Below are positions 15,651-24,293 of a stretch of 64,000 nt of DNA, one piece after another. Within the stretch, counting starts at the first letter, position 1; each line of letters starts with the position of its first letter. The notes below the pieces were generated by a model. It was not told the origin of the DNA. It saw nothing but the letters and a program-made list of their open reading frames with translations, and did not search any database. This DNA comes from Streptomyces alanosinicus (GTDB taxonomy: Bacteria; Actinomycetota; Actinomycetes; Streptomycetales; Streptomycetaceae). The translations under genes and the position numbers were made by a program. The DNA lies in NCBI RefSeq assembly GCF_014650595.1, contig NZ_BMVG01000008.1, positions 124,001-188,000 of the forward strand, written 5' to 3'.

Positions 15651-17960
15651 GTGACCAGCATGTCCCGCGCCGCACATACACGGGCCACCGTGTACGGCTA
15701 CCCCCGCCAGGGACCGGACCGCGAACTGAAGAAGGCGGTCGAGGGCTACTGGAAGGGCCGCGTCAGCGCCGACGCGCTGCGGGCCACCGCCGCCGGACTG
15801 CGCCGCACCACCTGGCAACAGCTGGCGGACGCCGGCCTCGACGAGGTGCCGACCGGCGACTTCTCGTACTACGACCATGTGCTCGACACCACCGTCATGC
15901 TCGGCGCGATCCCCACGCGTCACCGGGAGGCGGTCGCCGCGGATCCGCTCGCCGGGTACTTCGCGATGGCGCGCGGCACCCAGGACGTCGCGCCGCTGGA
16001 GATGACCAAGTGGTTCGACACCAACTACCATTGTATGGTGCCCGAGTTGGGCCCGGACACGGTGTTCGCGGCCGACTCCGCCAGGCAGGTCGCCGAGCTG
16101 CGGGAGGCCCTGGCGCTGGGCCTGGCCGCCCGGCCCGTGCTCGTCGGACCCCTCACCTATCTGCTGCTGGCCAAGCCCGCCCCCGGCGTGGCCGGTGACT
16201 TCGACCCGCTCACCCTGCTGGACCGTGTGCTGCCGGTGTACGGCGAGATCCTGGCCGCGCTGCGCGCGGCCGGCGCCGAGTGGGTCCAGCTCGACGAGCC
16301 CGCGCTCGTGCAGGACCGCACTGCGGCCGAACTGAACGCCGCGGCCCACGCCTACCGTGAACTCGGAGCCCGCGCCGACCGGCCCAGGCTGCTGGTGGCC
16401 TCGTACTTCGACCGGCTCGGCGAGGCACTGCCCGTGCTGGCCAAGGCCCCGGTGGAGGGGCTGGCCCTGGACTTCACCGAGGGGGCCGCCGCCAACCTGG
16501 ACGCCCTCGCCGCCGTCGGCGGACTGCCCGGCAAGCGCCTGGTCGCCGGCGTCGTCAACGGCCGCAACATCTGGGTCGACGATCTGCAGCGCTCCCTGAC
16601 CACGCTCGGCACCCTGCTCGGCCTCGCGGACCGGGTGGATGTCTCGGCGTCCTGCTCCCTGCTGCATGTGCCGCTCGACGCCGCCGTGGAACGGGACATC
16701 GAGCCGCAGATCCTGCGCTGGCTCGCCTTCGCCCGGCAGAAGACCACCGAGGTCGTCACCCTCGCCAGGGGCCTCGCCCACGGCACCGGCACGATCACCG
16801 CGGAACTCGCCGCGAACCGGGCCGACCTGGCCTCCCGCGCCCACTCCCCCATCACCCGCGACACGGCCGTACGCGCCCGGACCGCCGCCGTCACCGAGGC
16901 CGACGCCCGCCGTCGCCAGCCGTACGCCGAGCGGGCGGCGGCCCAGCGTGCCCGCCTCGGTCTGCCGCTGCTGCCCACGACCACCATCGGTTCGTTCCCG
17001 CAGACCGGCGAACTGCGCACCGCCCGCGCCGACCTGCGGGCCGGCCGCATCGGCACGGCCGGCTACGAGGAGCGCATCGAGGCGGAGATCCGGGAGGTGA
17101 TCTCCTTCCAGGAGAAGACCGGGCTGGACGTCCTGGTGCACGGTGAGCCCGAACGCAACGACATGGTCCAGTACTTCGCGGAGCAGCTCACCGGCTGCCT
17201 CGCCACCCGGCACGGCTGGGTCCAGTCCTACGGCACCCGGTATGTGCGTCCGCCGATCCTCGCCGGTGACATCTCCCGGCCGGCCCCGATGACCGTGCGC
17301 TGGACGACGTACGCCCAGTCGCTGACGGACCGTCCGGTCAAGGGCATGCTGACCGGTCCCGTCACGATGCTCGCCTGGTCCTTCGTCCGCGACGACCAGC
17401 CGCCGGCCGAGACCGCCCGTCAGGTCGCCCTCGCCCTGCGCGAGGAGGTCGGCGACCTGGAGGAGGCCGGTACCTCGGTGATCCAGGTGGACGAGCCCGC
17501 GCTGCGCGAGACCCTGCCGCTGCGTGCCGCCGACCGCGCCGCCTATCTCGCCTGGGCCACCGAGGCGTTCCGGCTCACCACCGGTGGCGTACGTCCGGAC
17601 ACCCAGATCCACACCCATATGTGCTACGCCGAGTTCGGTGATGTCGTCCAGGCCATCGACGACCTCGACGCCGATGTCATCAGCCTGGAGGCCGCCCGCT
17701 CCCCTATGCAGGTCGCCCGGGAACTGGCCGCCCACGGCTACCCCCGCGAGGCCGGCCCCGGTGTCTACGACGTCCACTCCCCGCGTGTTCCCGGCGCTCC
17801 GGAGACGGCCGCGCTGCTGCGCACCGGTCTGCGGGCCGTCCCCGCCGAACGGCTGTGGGTCAACCCCGACTGCGGTCTGAAGACCCGCGGCTGGCCGGAG
17901 ACCCGCGCCTCCCTGGAGAACCTGGTCGCGGCCGCCCGCGCGGTGCGGGCGGAGCTGTAG
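15651..17960 (+). CDS. metE: Cobalamin-independent methionine synthase
   Basis: A 769-residue MetE, which moves the methyl group of 5-methyltetrahydropteroyltriglutamate to homocysteine in the cytoplasm. The N-terminal half starts ATVYGYPRQGPDRELKKAVEGYW. The C-terminal catalytic half begins at TTTIGSFPQTGELR and includes HGEPERNDMVQYF, GPVTMLAWSFVRDD, the zinc ligands in HTHMCYAEFGDV, and the last Cys in NPDCGLKTRGW. Length matches the family. The GTG start at 15651 follows AAGGAGAT with good spacing. Regulation is by the B12 riboswitch in the leader. A strong hairpin follows the stop. Confidence 0.97.
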   Translation: MTSMSRAAHTRATVYGYPRQGPDRELKKAVEGYWKGRVSADALRATAAGLRRTTWQQLADAGLDEVPTGDFSYYDHVLDTTVMLGAIPTRHREAVAADPLAGYFAMARGTQDVAPLEMTKWFDTNYHCMVPELGPDTVFAADSARQVAELREALALGLAARPVLVGPLTYLLLAKPAPGVAGDFDPLTLLDRVLPVYGEILAALRAAGAEWVQLDEPALVQDRTAAELNAAAHAYRELGARADRPRLLVASYFDRLGEALPVLAKAPVEGLALDFTEGAAANLDALAAVGGLPGKRLVAGVVNGRNIWVDDLQRSLTTLGTLLGLADRVDVSASCSLLHVPLDAAVERDIEPQILRWLAFARQKTTEVVTLARGLAHGTGTITAELAANRADLASRAHSPITRDTAVRARTAAVTEADARRRQPYAERAAAQRARLGLPLLPTTTIGSFPQTGELRTARADLRAGRIGTAGYEERIEAEIREVISFQEKTGLDVLVHGEPERNDMVQYFAEQLTGCLATRHGWVQSYGTRYVRPPILAGDISRPAPMTVRWTTYAQSLTDRPVKGMLTGPVTMLAWSFVRDDQPPAETARQVALALREEVGDLEEAGTSVIQVDEPALRETLPLRAADRAAYLAWATEAFRLTTGGVRPDTQIHTHMCYAEFGDVVQAIDDLDADVISLEAARSPMQVARELAAHGYPREAGPGVYDVHSPRVPGAPETAALLRTGLRAVPAERLWVNPDCGLKTRGWPETRASLENLVAAARAVRAEL

Positions 17961-17979
17961 CGTCCCGCGTCATCCGTCC

Positions 17980-18022
17980 GGCCCGGGCCGGGGACGAGCC
18001 CTGCTCGTTCCCGGCCCGGGCC
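17980..18022. terminator. Strong bidirectional terminator hairpin after metE
   Basis: Nineteen-base arms (17980-17998 and 18004-18022) pair at 18 positions around a five-base loop. It lies between the convergent metE and gntR genes and should stop transcription from both sides. Confidence 0.8.
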
Positions 18023-18061
18023 GTTCCACGGAGGGGGCGGGGCGCGGGTCCGCCCGCCCGG

Positions 18062-18754
18062 TCAGCCGGTGGGCTCGGTGGCACCGAGCAGCCGGTGGAA
18101 GTCCGCCCGCCCCTGCGTGCGGTGTCCGGCCAGCAGGCGCAGGGCGCGTGCGGCCGCGCCGTCCTCGAAGGCGGTGACGATGCCGTCGTGCTCGGTGAGG
18201 ATCGCCTCGGCCCGAGCGGAGTCGCCGGCCACGGCGGCCCGCCGGTAGGACAGCGCGCGGTGCGGTTCGAGGGCCTCCCACAGCTGGGTGACGAAGCGCA
18301 GCAGCCAGTCGTTGTCGCACCGGGCGAGCAGGGCGAAGTGGAAGCCGCGGTTGGCGGCGATCACCGCGGGTACGTCGGCGGCGGCCGTGGCGGCGCGCTG
18401 GGCGTCCACGGCGGCGCGCATCGCCGCGATGTCCTCGGGCCGCAGCCGGGCCGCCGCGTTCGCCTCGGCCTCGCTCTCCAGCAGTTCCCTGATCCGGAAG
18501 ATGCCGTCGACACTCCGCGGGGTCAGTTCCGTGACGGTGTATCCGCGTTGGGGGACGTAGGTGACGATCCCCTCTCCGGCCAGGGTCTTCAGGGCTTCAC
18601 GGACCGGGATGACGCTCAGTCCCAGCTCCTGTGCCGCCGCCGTCTGCCGGATCTGGGTGCCGGGAGCCAGATCGCCGCGGACGATCGCGTCCCGCAGCTC
18701 CGCGAGGGCCACGGCTTCGGCGGTGCGGGGCAGGGAGGTGCGCTTCAGAGCCAT
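18062..18754 (-). CDS. GntR-family (FadR/FCD subfamily) transcriptional regulator
   Basis: A 230-residue regulator. The N-terminal winged helix-turn-helix is visible as LRDAIVRGDLAPGTQIRQ, then QELGLSVIPVREALKTLAGEGIV (about residues 20-70). The C-terminal FCD effector domain is all-helical, with metal-binding His candidates in NRGFHFALL, SYRR and EILTEHDGIVTAF. FCD domains usually bind small organic acids. It is divergent from the MmgE/PrpD operon, and an AT-rich palindrome lies between them, so it probably represses that operon and itself until a pathway acid is present. The ATG at 18754 gives a normal family length. Confidence 0.88.
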   Translation of the reverse strand: MALKRTSLPRTAEAVALAELRDAIVRGDLAPGTQIRQTAAAQELGLSVIPVREALKTLAGEGIVTYVPQRGYTVTELTPRSVDGIFRIRELLESEAEANAAARLRPEDIAAMRAAVDAQRAATAAADVPAVIAANRGFHFALLARCDNDWLLRFVTQLWEALEPHRALSYRRAAVAGDSARAEAILTEHDGIVTAFEDGAAARALRLLAGHRTQGRADFHRLLGATEPTG

Positions 18755-18785
18755 GCCGTCATGCTACCGAGGCACTCGACAAAAC

Positions 18786-18803
18786 TAGATGTTATAAATT
18801 CTA
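18786..18803. promoter_or_regulatory. Palindromic operator TAGA-N2-TTATAA-N2-TCTA
   Basis: An 18-bp inverted repeat with 14 symmetric positions, unusually AT-rich for this genome. It is in the 116-bp divergent gap between gntR and the MmgE/PrpD operon. It is the best candidate site for the adjacent GntR protein and could also overlap promoter elements. Confidence 0.6.
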
Positions 18804-18870
18804 ATGTCAGCGAATCGAGTCGGCCGCGACCCGCCCGGCTCCATGCCGTACGAACCTGGAGGTGAGCGCG

Positions 18871-20316
18871 GTGTCCGCACCGACGCAGGCGACCCACCGC
18901 CGGCCCACCGATCCCGCCGGCCCCACCGGCCGGCTCGCCGCCTGGCTGGCCGGCACCACGCTCGAACAGATCCCGGCGCCCGTGCGGGAACGGGCCGCGC
19001 ATCTCGTCCTCGACGGCCTGGCCTGCGCGCTCGTCGGCGCGCAGCTGCCCTGGTCGCGTACGGCCGTGACGGCCGTCCTCGCCCTGGAGGGCGCCGGGGA
19101 CGTGCCCCTGATCGGCTGGGGACGCACCACCGGCGCGCCCGCGGCCGCCGTCCTCAACGGCACCTTCGTCCAGGGCTTCGAACTGGACGACTACTACCCG
19201 GCCGCGCCGCTGCACAGCGCCTCACTGGTGCTGCCCGCCCTGCTGTCCACCGCCGCCCTGATCCCCTCCGTCAGCGGTGCGGAGTTCCTGCGGGCCACCG
19301 TCCTGGGCTGCGAGACCGGCACCCGGGTCGGCCTGGCGCTGCACGGTCCCGAGATGCTCTCGCGCGGCTGGCACTCCGGCTCGGTCTTCGGCACCCACGC
19401 CGCGGCCGCCGCCGCGGGAGCCCTGCGCGGCCTGGACGCGGCCGCCTTCGAGGACGCGCTGGGCCTCGCGGCCACCCAGTCGGCCGGGCTGATGGCGGCG
19501 CAGTACGAGGCGATGTCCAAGCGGATGCACCACGGACTCGCCGCCCGCAGCGGCCTCTACGCCGCAGGCCTCGCCCAGGGCGGATACACCGGCATCAAGC
19601 GGGTCTTCGAGCGTCCCTACGGCGGCTTCCTCGCCACCTTCGGCGAGGGCCACCGCCCCGACCCCGACCGGATCGCGACCGGCCTGGGCGAGACATGGAA
19701 CACGGAGCAGATCGCGGTGAAGCTGCATGCGGCGATGGGCGGTCTGCACCCTGCCATCGACGCCGCGCTGGCCCTGTCCGCCGGGCACGGGCTCGCTCCC
19801 GGGGACATCGAGAGCGTCCGCATCGAGGTGCCGGACGCCCTCTACCACCACGGCTGGTGGCCCCCCGAGCGGCCGCTGACCGCGATCGGCGCCCAGATGA
19901 ACATCGCCTACGCCACCGCCGTCGCGCTGCTGGACGGTCATGTGCGGCCGGAGCAGTTCACGCCCGCCCGCCTCGACGCCGACGACGTCTGGCAGCTGAT
20001 CGGCCGCACCGAGGTGACCCAGGTGGACGAGCAGCAGGAGCCGAGCTGGGACCGGCCCGGCTACAACACCCGCCTCACCCTCATCCTGCGCGACGGCACC
20101 GTCCTCACCCGGGCCCTGAACCAGCCGCACGGCGGTCCCGACGACCCGCTGACCCTGGACGAGATCCGGGCGAAGTACCGGGCGCTGACCGCGCGGGTCA
20201 TGGCCCCCGGCCGGGCAGCCGAGATCGAGCGGCTCGTCCTCGGCCTGGAGGCACAGCCCGACCTCGCCCGTCTCGTCGAGCTGCTGGCGGCACCCGTCCG
20301 CGGCGCCCTCGACTGA
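18871..20316 (+). CDS. MmgE/PrpD family protein (2-methylcitrate dehydratase/cis-aconitate decarboxylase family)
   Basis: A 481-residue MmgE/PrpD protein, a family of hydro-lyases and decarboxylases for tricarboxylates. Family features are AAHLVLDGLACALVGAQ, VLNGTFVQGFELDDYY, the GWHSGSVFGTHAAAAAAG block around residues 170-187, and the C-terminal LDEIRAKYRALTARVM. The GTG at 18871 is chosen because GGAGG (18858-18862) is then properly spaced; the in-frame GTG at 18862 overlaps that site. It is the first gene of the operon with a PEP-mutase-family lyase and aconitase-like subunits, so it should act on a related di- or tricarboxylate. The substrate is not determined. Confidence 0.85.
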   Translation: MSAPTQATHRRPTDPAGPTGRLAAWLAGTTLEQIPAPVRERAAHLVLDGLACALVGAQLPWSRTAVTAVLALEGAGDVPLIGWGRTTGAPAAAVLNGTFVQGFELDDYYPAAPLHSASLVLPALLSTAALIPSVSGAEFLRATVLGCETGTRVGLALHGPEMLSRGWHSGSVFGTHAAAAAAGALRGLDAAAFEDALGLAATQSAGLMAAQYEAMSKRMHHGLAARSGLYAAGLAQGGYTGIKRVFERPYGGFLATFGEGHRPDPDRIATGLGETWNTEQIAVKLHAAMGGLHPAIDAALALSAGHGLAPGDIESVRIEVPDALYHHGWWPPERPLTAIGAQMNIAYATAVALLDGHVRPEQFTPARLDADDVWQLIGRTEVTQVDEQQEPSWDRPGYNTRLTLILRDGTVLTRALNQPHGGPDDPLTLDEIRAKYRALTARVMAPGRAAEIERLVLGLEAQPDLARLVELLAAPVRGALD

Positions 20317-20342
20317 CCGCCGCCCACCGAAGGAGGGTCCCC

Positions 20343-21257
20343 ATGTCCGCATCCCCACACGGCGGTTCGCGCCCGCCCACGCCCGACACACCGGGCGGCC
20401 GGCTGCGCTCGCTGCTCGCCCGGCCGGGTCTGATCACCGCCCCGGGCGTGTTCGACGGGCTCTGCGCCCATCTCGTGGCACGCACCGGCTTCGGCGCGGC
20501 CTATCTGAGCGGCGCCGGTGTGTCCGTCGCCGGGTTCGGCCTGCCCGACATGGGGCTGCTCACCCAGACCGAGATGACGGAGCGCGCCCGTGTCGTGGTC
20601 ACCGCCCTGGACGGCGTCCCCCTCATCGCGGACGCCGACACCGGCTACGGCGCCCCGCTGAACGTGGCCCGCACCGTCCGCGAGTACGAGCGGGCCGGTG
20701 TCGCCGCCCTGCATCTGGAGGACCAGGCGTTCCCCAAGAGGTGCGGGCATCTGCCGGACAAGGAGCTGATCGGCGTGCGCGCGTTCACCGACAGGCTGGA
20801 CGCGGCACTCCAGGCGCGCACCGGCGACCTTGTGATCATCGCGAGGACCGACGCCCGCGGCCCGCTGGGTCTCGACGCGGCCGTCGACCGCGCGAACCGG
20901 TACGCCGCCGCCGGCGCCGACGTCGTCTTCGTGGAGGCGCCGCACAGTGCCGAGGAGATCGAGCAGATCGCCGCCGGTGTGGCGGCCCCTCTCCTGATCA
21001 ACATGGTCCAGGGCGGACTCACCCCGGACACCGCGCCCGGGCGGCTCGCGGCCCTCGGCTACCGGATCGCCATCCACCCGGGCGCCCTGCTCGCCCCCTA
21101 CACCCTGACCGCACTGGACGCGCTGCGGCGCCTCGGCGGCACTCTGCCCGAGGTCGCGGCGGGTCCACAGGGCCTGTTCGAACTCGTCGGACTGCGCGAG
21201 TGGTCCGCGATCGGCGAGCGCTACGACCACACGGAGGACGGTATGCGATGGGCATGA
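20343..21257 (+). CDS. Isocitrate lyase/PEP mutase superfamily lyase (methylisocitrate/dimethylmalate lyase-like)
   Basis: A 304-residue TIM-barrel C-C lyase. LLARPGLITAPGVFDGLCAHLV, FGAAYLSGAGVSVAGFG, the magnesium-binding PLIADADTGYGAPLNV, the catalytic-loop segment LEDQAFPKRCGHLPDKELI and IIARTDARGPLG are all visible. The KRCGH loop, equivalent to KKCGH, places it with 2-methylisocitrate lyase, 2,3-dimethylmalate lyase and similar enzymes. AAGGAGG precedes the ATG. The 3' end overlaps the aconitase-like large subunit, so translation is coupled. Next to a hydratase pair, it should cleave the hydrated acid; the exact acid is inferred only. Confidence 0.87.
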   Translation: MSASPHGGSRPPTPDTPGGRLRSLLARPGLITAPGVFDGLCAHLVARTGFGAAYLSGAGVSVAGFGLPDMGLLTQTEMTERARVVVTALDGVPLIADADTGYGAPLNVARTVREYERAGVAALHLEDQAFPKRCGHLPDKELIGVRAFTDRLDAALQARTGDLVIIARTDARGPLGLDAAVDRANRYAAAGADVVFVEAPHSAEEIEQIAAGVAAPLLINMVQGGLTPDTAPGRLAALGYRIAIHPGALLAPYTLTALDALRRLGGTLPEVAAGPQGLFELVGLREWSAIGERYDHTEDGMRWA

Positions 21258-22501
21258 CCATGCTGGAGAAGATCCTCGCCCGCAGGGCCGGCCTGGAGCA
21301 GGTGGCCGTCGGTGACACCGTGGTCTGCGAGGTCGACATGACCGTCCTGATCGACCTTCAATTCGCCATGGGCTGGGTGCAGCCGCTGAGGATCGCCGAC
21401 CCGGACAAGGTCGCCGTCGTCATGGACCACGCCGTGCCCGCGCCGCACCTCCACGACGCGCTCGGCGGCACCCACGCCCGCGCGTTCGCCCGCGCCTGCG
21501 GCATCGAGAGGTTCTACGACGTCGGCCGGCACGGCATCTGCCACCAGGTCATCGCCGAGAACACGCTGGCGCGGCCCGGTGAGATCCTGGCCTGCACCGA
21601 CTCCCACACCTGCGCGGCCGGCGCCTACAACACCGCCGCCCGGGGCCTCGGACCGGCCGAGGTGTACGCGATCCTGTGCACCGGCACGACCTGGTTCCAG
21701 GTGGCGCCTACCCTCCGCTACGAGTTCGTCGGCAGCAAGCCCGCCGCCGTGTCCGGCAAGGACGTCTTCCTGCACATCGCCGGCACCTACGGCGACGCCA
21801 CCAACCACAACCTGGAGTACGGCGGCCTGGGCCTGGCCTCGATCCCCATGAACGACCGGCGTACCATCGCCACCCAGGGCGCCGAGATCTCCGCCGACTT
21901 CTCCACCTTCCCCGTCGACGACCTGGCCCGCGACTTCCTCGCCGGGCACGGCGCCGCTCCGGACACCTACACACCGGCCGACCCCGACCCGGACGCCGCC
22001 TACGCCGCCGTACGCACCGTGGATCTCTCCGCGCTGGAACCGTATGTCGCCCGGCCCGGCACCGTCAGCCGCAACGCGCTGCCGGTCTCGCGGATCGAAC
22101 GCCGGCCGGTCGACCAGTGTTTCATCGGCTCCTGCGCCAACGGACAGCTGGAGGACCTGCGGATCGCGGCCGACGTCGTACGCGGCCGGCAGGTCGCCCC
22201 CGGGGTACGGCTGCTGGTGACCCCGGCGTCCCAACGGGTGTATCAGGACGCCCTGCGCGCCGGGTATCTGCAGGATCTGGCGGATGCCGGAGCCGTGATC
22301 ACCAACTCCACGTGCGGGGCCTGCTTCGGCTACCACATGGGGCTGCTCGCCCCCGGCGAGGTCTGTCTGACCTCCTCCACCCGCAACTTCACCGGTCGTA
22401 TGGGCAGCCCCGAGGCGGAGATCTACATGGCCTCGCCGGCGACGGTCGCCGCCTCGGCCCTGACCGGCCATGTCACCGACCCACGAGGGGAACCGCGCTG
22501 A
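21254..22501 (+). CDS. Aconitase/isopropylmalate isomerase-type hydratase, large subunit
   Basis: A 415-residue LeuC/DmdA-like subunit. Three Cys ligands for a [4Fe-4S] cluster are in ACTDSHTCAAGAYN, QCFIGSCANGQLEDL and NSTCGACFGYHMG. LEYGGLGLASIPMNDRRTI is also characteristic. Such subunits hydrate or isomerise unsaturated acids together with a small LeuD-like subunit. The ATG at 21254 overlaps the lyase stop in ATGA; an ATG at 21248 is also in frame. The next gene starts in the TGATG of its stop. With a dimethylmalate/methylisocitrate-type lyase next door, a dimethylmaleate-hydratase-like or methylaconitate-type role is possible. Confidence 0.86.
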   Translation: MTMLEKILARRAGLEQVAVGDTVVCEVDMTVLIDLQFAMGWVQPLRIADPDKVAVVMDHAVPAPHLHDALGGTHARAFARACGIERFYDVGRHGICHQVIAENTLARPGEILACTDSHTCAAGAYNTAARGLGPAEVYAILCTGTTWFQVAPTLRYEFVGSKPAAVSGKDVFLHIAGTYGDATNHNLEYGGLGLASIPMNDRRTIATQGAEISADFSTFPVDDLARDFLAGHGAAPDTYTPADPDPDAAYAAVRTVDLSALEPYVARPGTVSRNALPVSRIERRPVDQCFIGSCANGQLEDLRIAADVVRGRQVAPGVRLLVTPASQRVYQDALRAGYLQDLADAGAVITNSTCGACFGYHMGLLAPGEVCLTSSTRNFTGRMGSPEAEIYMASPATVAASALTGHVTDPRGEPR

Positions 22502-23022
22502 TGGACACCGTCGTCACCGGGAAGGTCTGGGTGGTCGGCGACGGCGTCACCACCGACGCCATGTACCCGGCGTTCGCCATGAAGCTCCCCGTCCCCGAAG
22601 CCGCACGGCATGTCTTCTACGAGCTGCGCCCCGGCTGGACCGACGAGGTGTCACCCGGCGACATCGTCGTCGCCGGACGGAACTTCGGCCTCGGCTCCTC
22701 CCGCCCGGTCGCCGCCCTCTTCCGCGAACTGGGTGTGGCCGCCCTGGTGGCGGAGGAGTTCAACTCGCTGTTCCTGCGCAACTGCATCAACCATGGTCTG
22801 CCCGCGCTGACGGTGCCCGGGGTCACGGCCGCCTTCGGCGACGGGGCCGTCATGCGGCTGGACTTCGCGGCGGGCTGGGCCGAGCACACCGGGTCCGGAC
22901 TGCGCCTTGCGGGCGGCGCGCTTCCCCCGCTGGTCCTGGACATCCTCGCCGCGGGCGGCGTGCTGCCCCGGCTCGCCCGCGAAGGCTATGTCCCCGTCCC
23001 GCCGGCCGGATCCGGGAGCTGA
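22501..23022 (+). CDS. Aconitase/isopropylmalate isomerase-type hydratase, small subunit
   Basis: A 173-residue swivel-domain subunit (LeuD/DmdB-like). It carries VTGKVWVVGDGVTTDAMYP at the start, the substrate-binding loop GRNFGLGSSRPVAALFRELG, and NSLFLRNCINHGLP. The usual NFGCGSSREHA of LeuD reads NFGLGSSRPVA here, so Cys is changed but the two Ser and the Arg remain. It overlaps the large subunit stop by one base (TGATG). Its last 100 bases form the start of a 290-bp tandem duplication, but the reading frame of this copy is intact. Confidence 0.84.
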   Translation: MDTVVTGKVWVVGDGVTTDAMYPAFAMKLPVPEAARHVFYELRPGWTDEVSPGDIVVAGRNFGLGSSRPVAALFRELGVAALVAEEFNSLFLRNCINHGLPALTVPGVTAAFGDGAVMRLDFAAGWAEHTGSGLRLAGGALPPLVLDILAAGGVLPRLAREGYVPVPPAGSGS

Positions 23023-23502
23023 ACGATGACGACACCCCGACAACTCGCCCCGGGCATCGCCCGGATCGCGACGACCGGCCGGAACAACGCCTTCCTGGTC
23101 GACGGCGACGACGGCTTCACCCTGGTCGACGTCGGCTGGGCCAAAGCCCCCTCCGTCCTGCTGGACGCGGTGGCCGAACTGGGCCGCACACCGTCGGACA
23201 TCCGCCGCATCGTCCCCCGCTGGTCCTGGACATCCTCGCCGCGGGCGGCGTGCTGCCCCGGCTCGCCCGCGAAGGCTATGTCCCCGTCCCGCCGGCCGGA
23301 TCCGGGAGCTGAACGATGACGACACCCCGACAACTCGCCCCGGGCATCGCCCGGATCGCGGCGACCGGCCGGAACAACGCCTTCCTGGTCGACGGCGACG
23401 ACGGCTTCACCCTGGTCGACGTCGGCTGGGCCAAAGCCCCCTCCGTCCTGCTGGACGCGGTGGTCGAACTGGGCCGCACACCGTCGGACATCCGCCGCAT
23501 CG
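22923..23502 (+). repeat. 290-bp direct tandem duplication
   Basis: Copy one is 22923-23212 and copy two 23213-23502, joined directly. I see two differences (A/G in the codons after CGGATCGC; C/T in GTGG[C/T]CGAACTG), so identity is about 99 percent. The unit spans the last 100 bases of the small subunit gene and the first 187 of the MBL gene. The junction shows a short TCC microhomology, as expected for a replication slip or unequal exchange. Because 290 is not a multiple of three, the first MBL copy is cut off. Confidence 0.95.
23026..23319 (+). pseudogene. Truncated first copy of the MBL-fold hydrolase gene
   Basis: The first 62 or so codons match the start of the full MBL gene (MTTPRQLAPGIARIA, LVDGDDGFTLVDVGWAKAP). 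At the duplication junction the frame enters the repeated end of the small subunit gene out of register and continues for about 34 unrelated residues to a stop at 23317-23319. This stop overlaps the ATG of the intact copy. The zinc-binding motif is missing, so no enzyme can be made. It could still affect translation of the next gene through the ATGA overlap. Confidence 0.88.
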
Positions 23503-24071
23503 TCCTCACCCATGCCCATCCCGACCATGTCCAGGGCGCGGCGGAACTCCGACGCCGTACGGGCGCGCGGATCCTCATCCACGACGCGGACCGGCCCTGG
23601 CTGGAAGCGGGCCGGGTCCCGCCCGAGGGCCGCTCCGGTCGCGCCGGGCGACTCCTCGACCGGCTCCCCAAGCTGCACTGGACGCCGTGCCCGGCCGACG
23701 GGACGGTGAGCGACGGCGAGGTGCTGGATGGCTCGAACGGCCTGCGTGTCCTGCACACGCCCGGCCATTCCCCGGGCCACATCGTGCTGTTCCACGAGCC
23801 CACCCGCACCGTCCTCATGGGCGACGCGGTCTTCCACCGCGGCGGGCCGGCCCTGGGACCGGCGGCCCTCGCCGCTGATCCGGCACTGCGGACCGAGAGC
23901 CTCGCCCGGCTCCCCGCCGAGCCGCGGGCCGTCGGCTTCGCCCACGGGGCCCCGCTCGTGGGCGCCGACGTCGAGGTCCTGCTCCGTTTCCTGCGCACAC
24001 TGTCACCCACGCCCGCGGAGCACGCGCTCGGGGGCGGATGCGGGCGACCGAAGAACACCGGTGACGAGTGA
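23316..24071 (+). CDS. MBL-fold metallo-hydrolase (glyoxalase II-like)
   Basis: A 251-residue metallo-beta-lactamase-fold hydrolase. The metal-binding motif is in RIVLTHAHPDHVQGAAEL, then the His of HTPGHSPGHIVLF, the Asp in VLMGDAVFHRGG, and the His of FAHGAPLVG complete the set. The protein has no signal peptide. Thioester or lactone hydrolysis is usual in this branch, which would suit release of a pathway product from CoA or glutathione, but that is inference. It is the last gene of the MmgE/PrpD-lyase-hydratase operon, and its start overlaps the truncated duplicate. Confidence 0.87.
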   Translation: MTTPRQLAPGIARIAATGRNNAFLVDGDDGFTLVDVGWAKAPSVLLDAVVELGRTPSDIRRIVLTHAHPDHVQGAAELRRRTGARILIHDADRPWLEAGRVPPEGRSGRAGRLLDRLPKLHWTPCPADGTVSDGEVLDGSNGLRVLHTPGHSPGHIVLFHEPTRTVLMGDAVFHRGGPALGPAALAADPALRTESLARLPAEPRAVGFAHGAPLVGADVEVLLRFLRTLSPTPAEHALGGGCGRPKNTGDE

Positions 24072-24293
24072 CTCAGCCGGCTTCGCCCAGGGGGTGGCTC
24101 TTCCTGAACAGCTCTTCCCGAGTGCGCTTGTCGCATGATCGGCGATTCAGGGGCGCCCAGTGGCACACTTCCTGCGAAATCGGCTGCCGAATGGAAGGAA
24201 GTCTGCTGAATCCTCGTACAACGGTCTCGGCGGCGGAGCGGGGCGTTTCCGTCCGCCGCACACGAGAGCGTCGAGTCGAGGCGGGAGACGACC

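Noticed and set aside
18062..18754. This GntR as the regulator of the pxp/DUF969 operators at 2.7 kb
   Set aside because: It has its own different palindrome in its divergent gap, and 15 kb separates the loci.
24072..24293. A small gene between the MBL and amidohydrolase genes
   Set aside because: Frames here are short and lack ribosome sites and codon pattern; it looks like an ordinary promoter gap.
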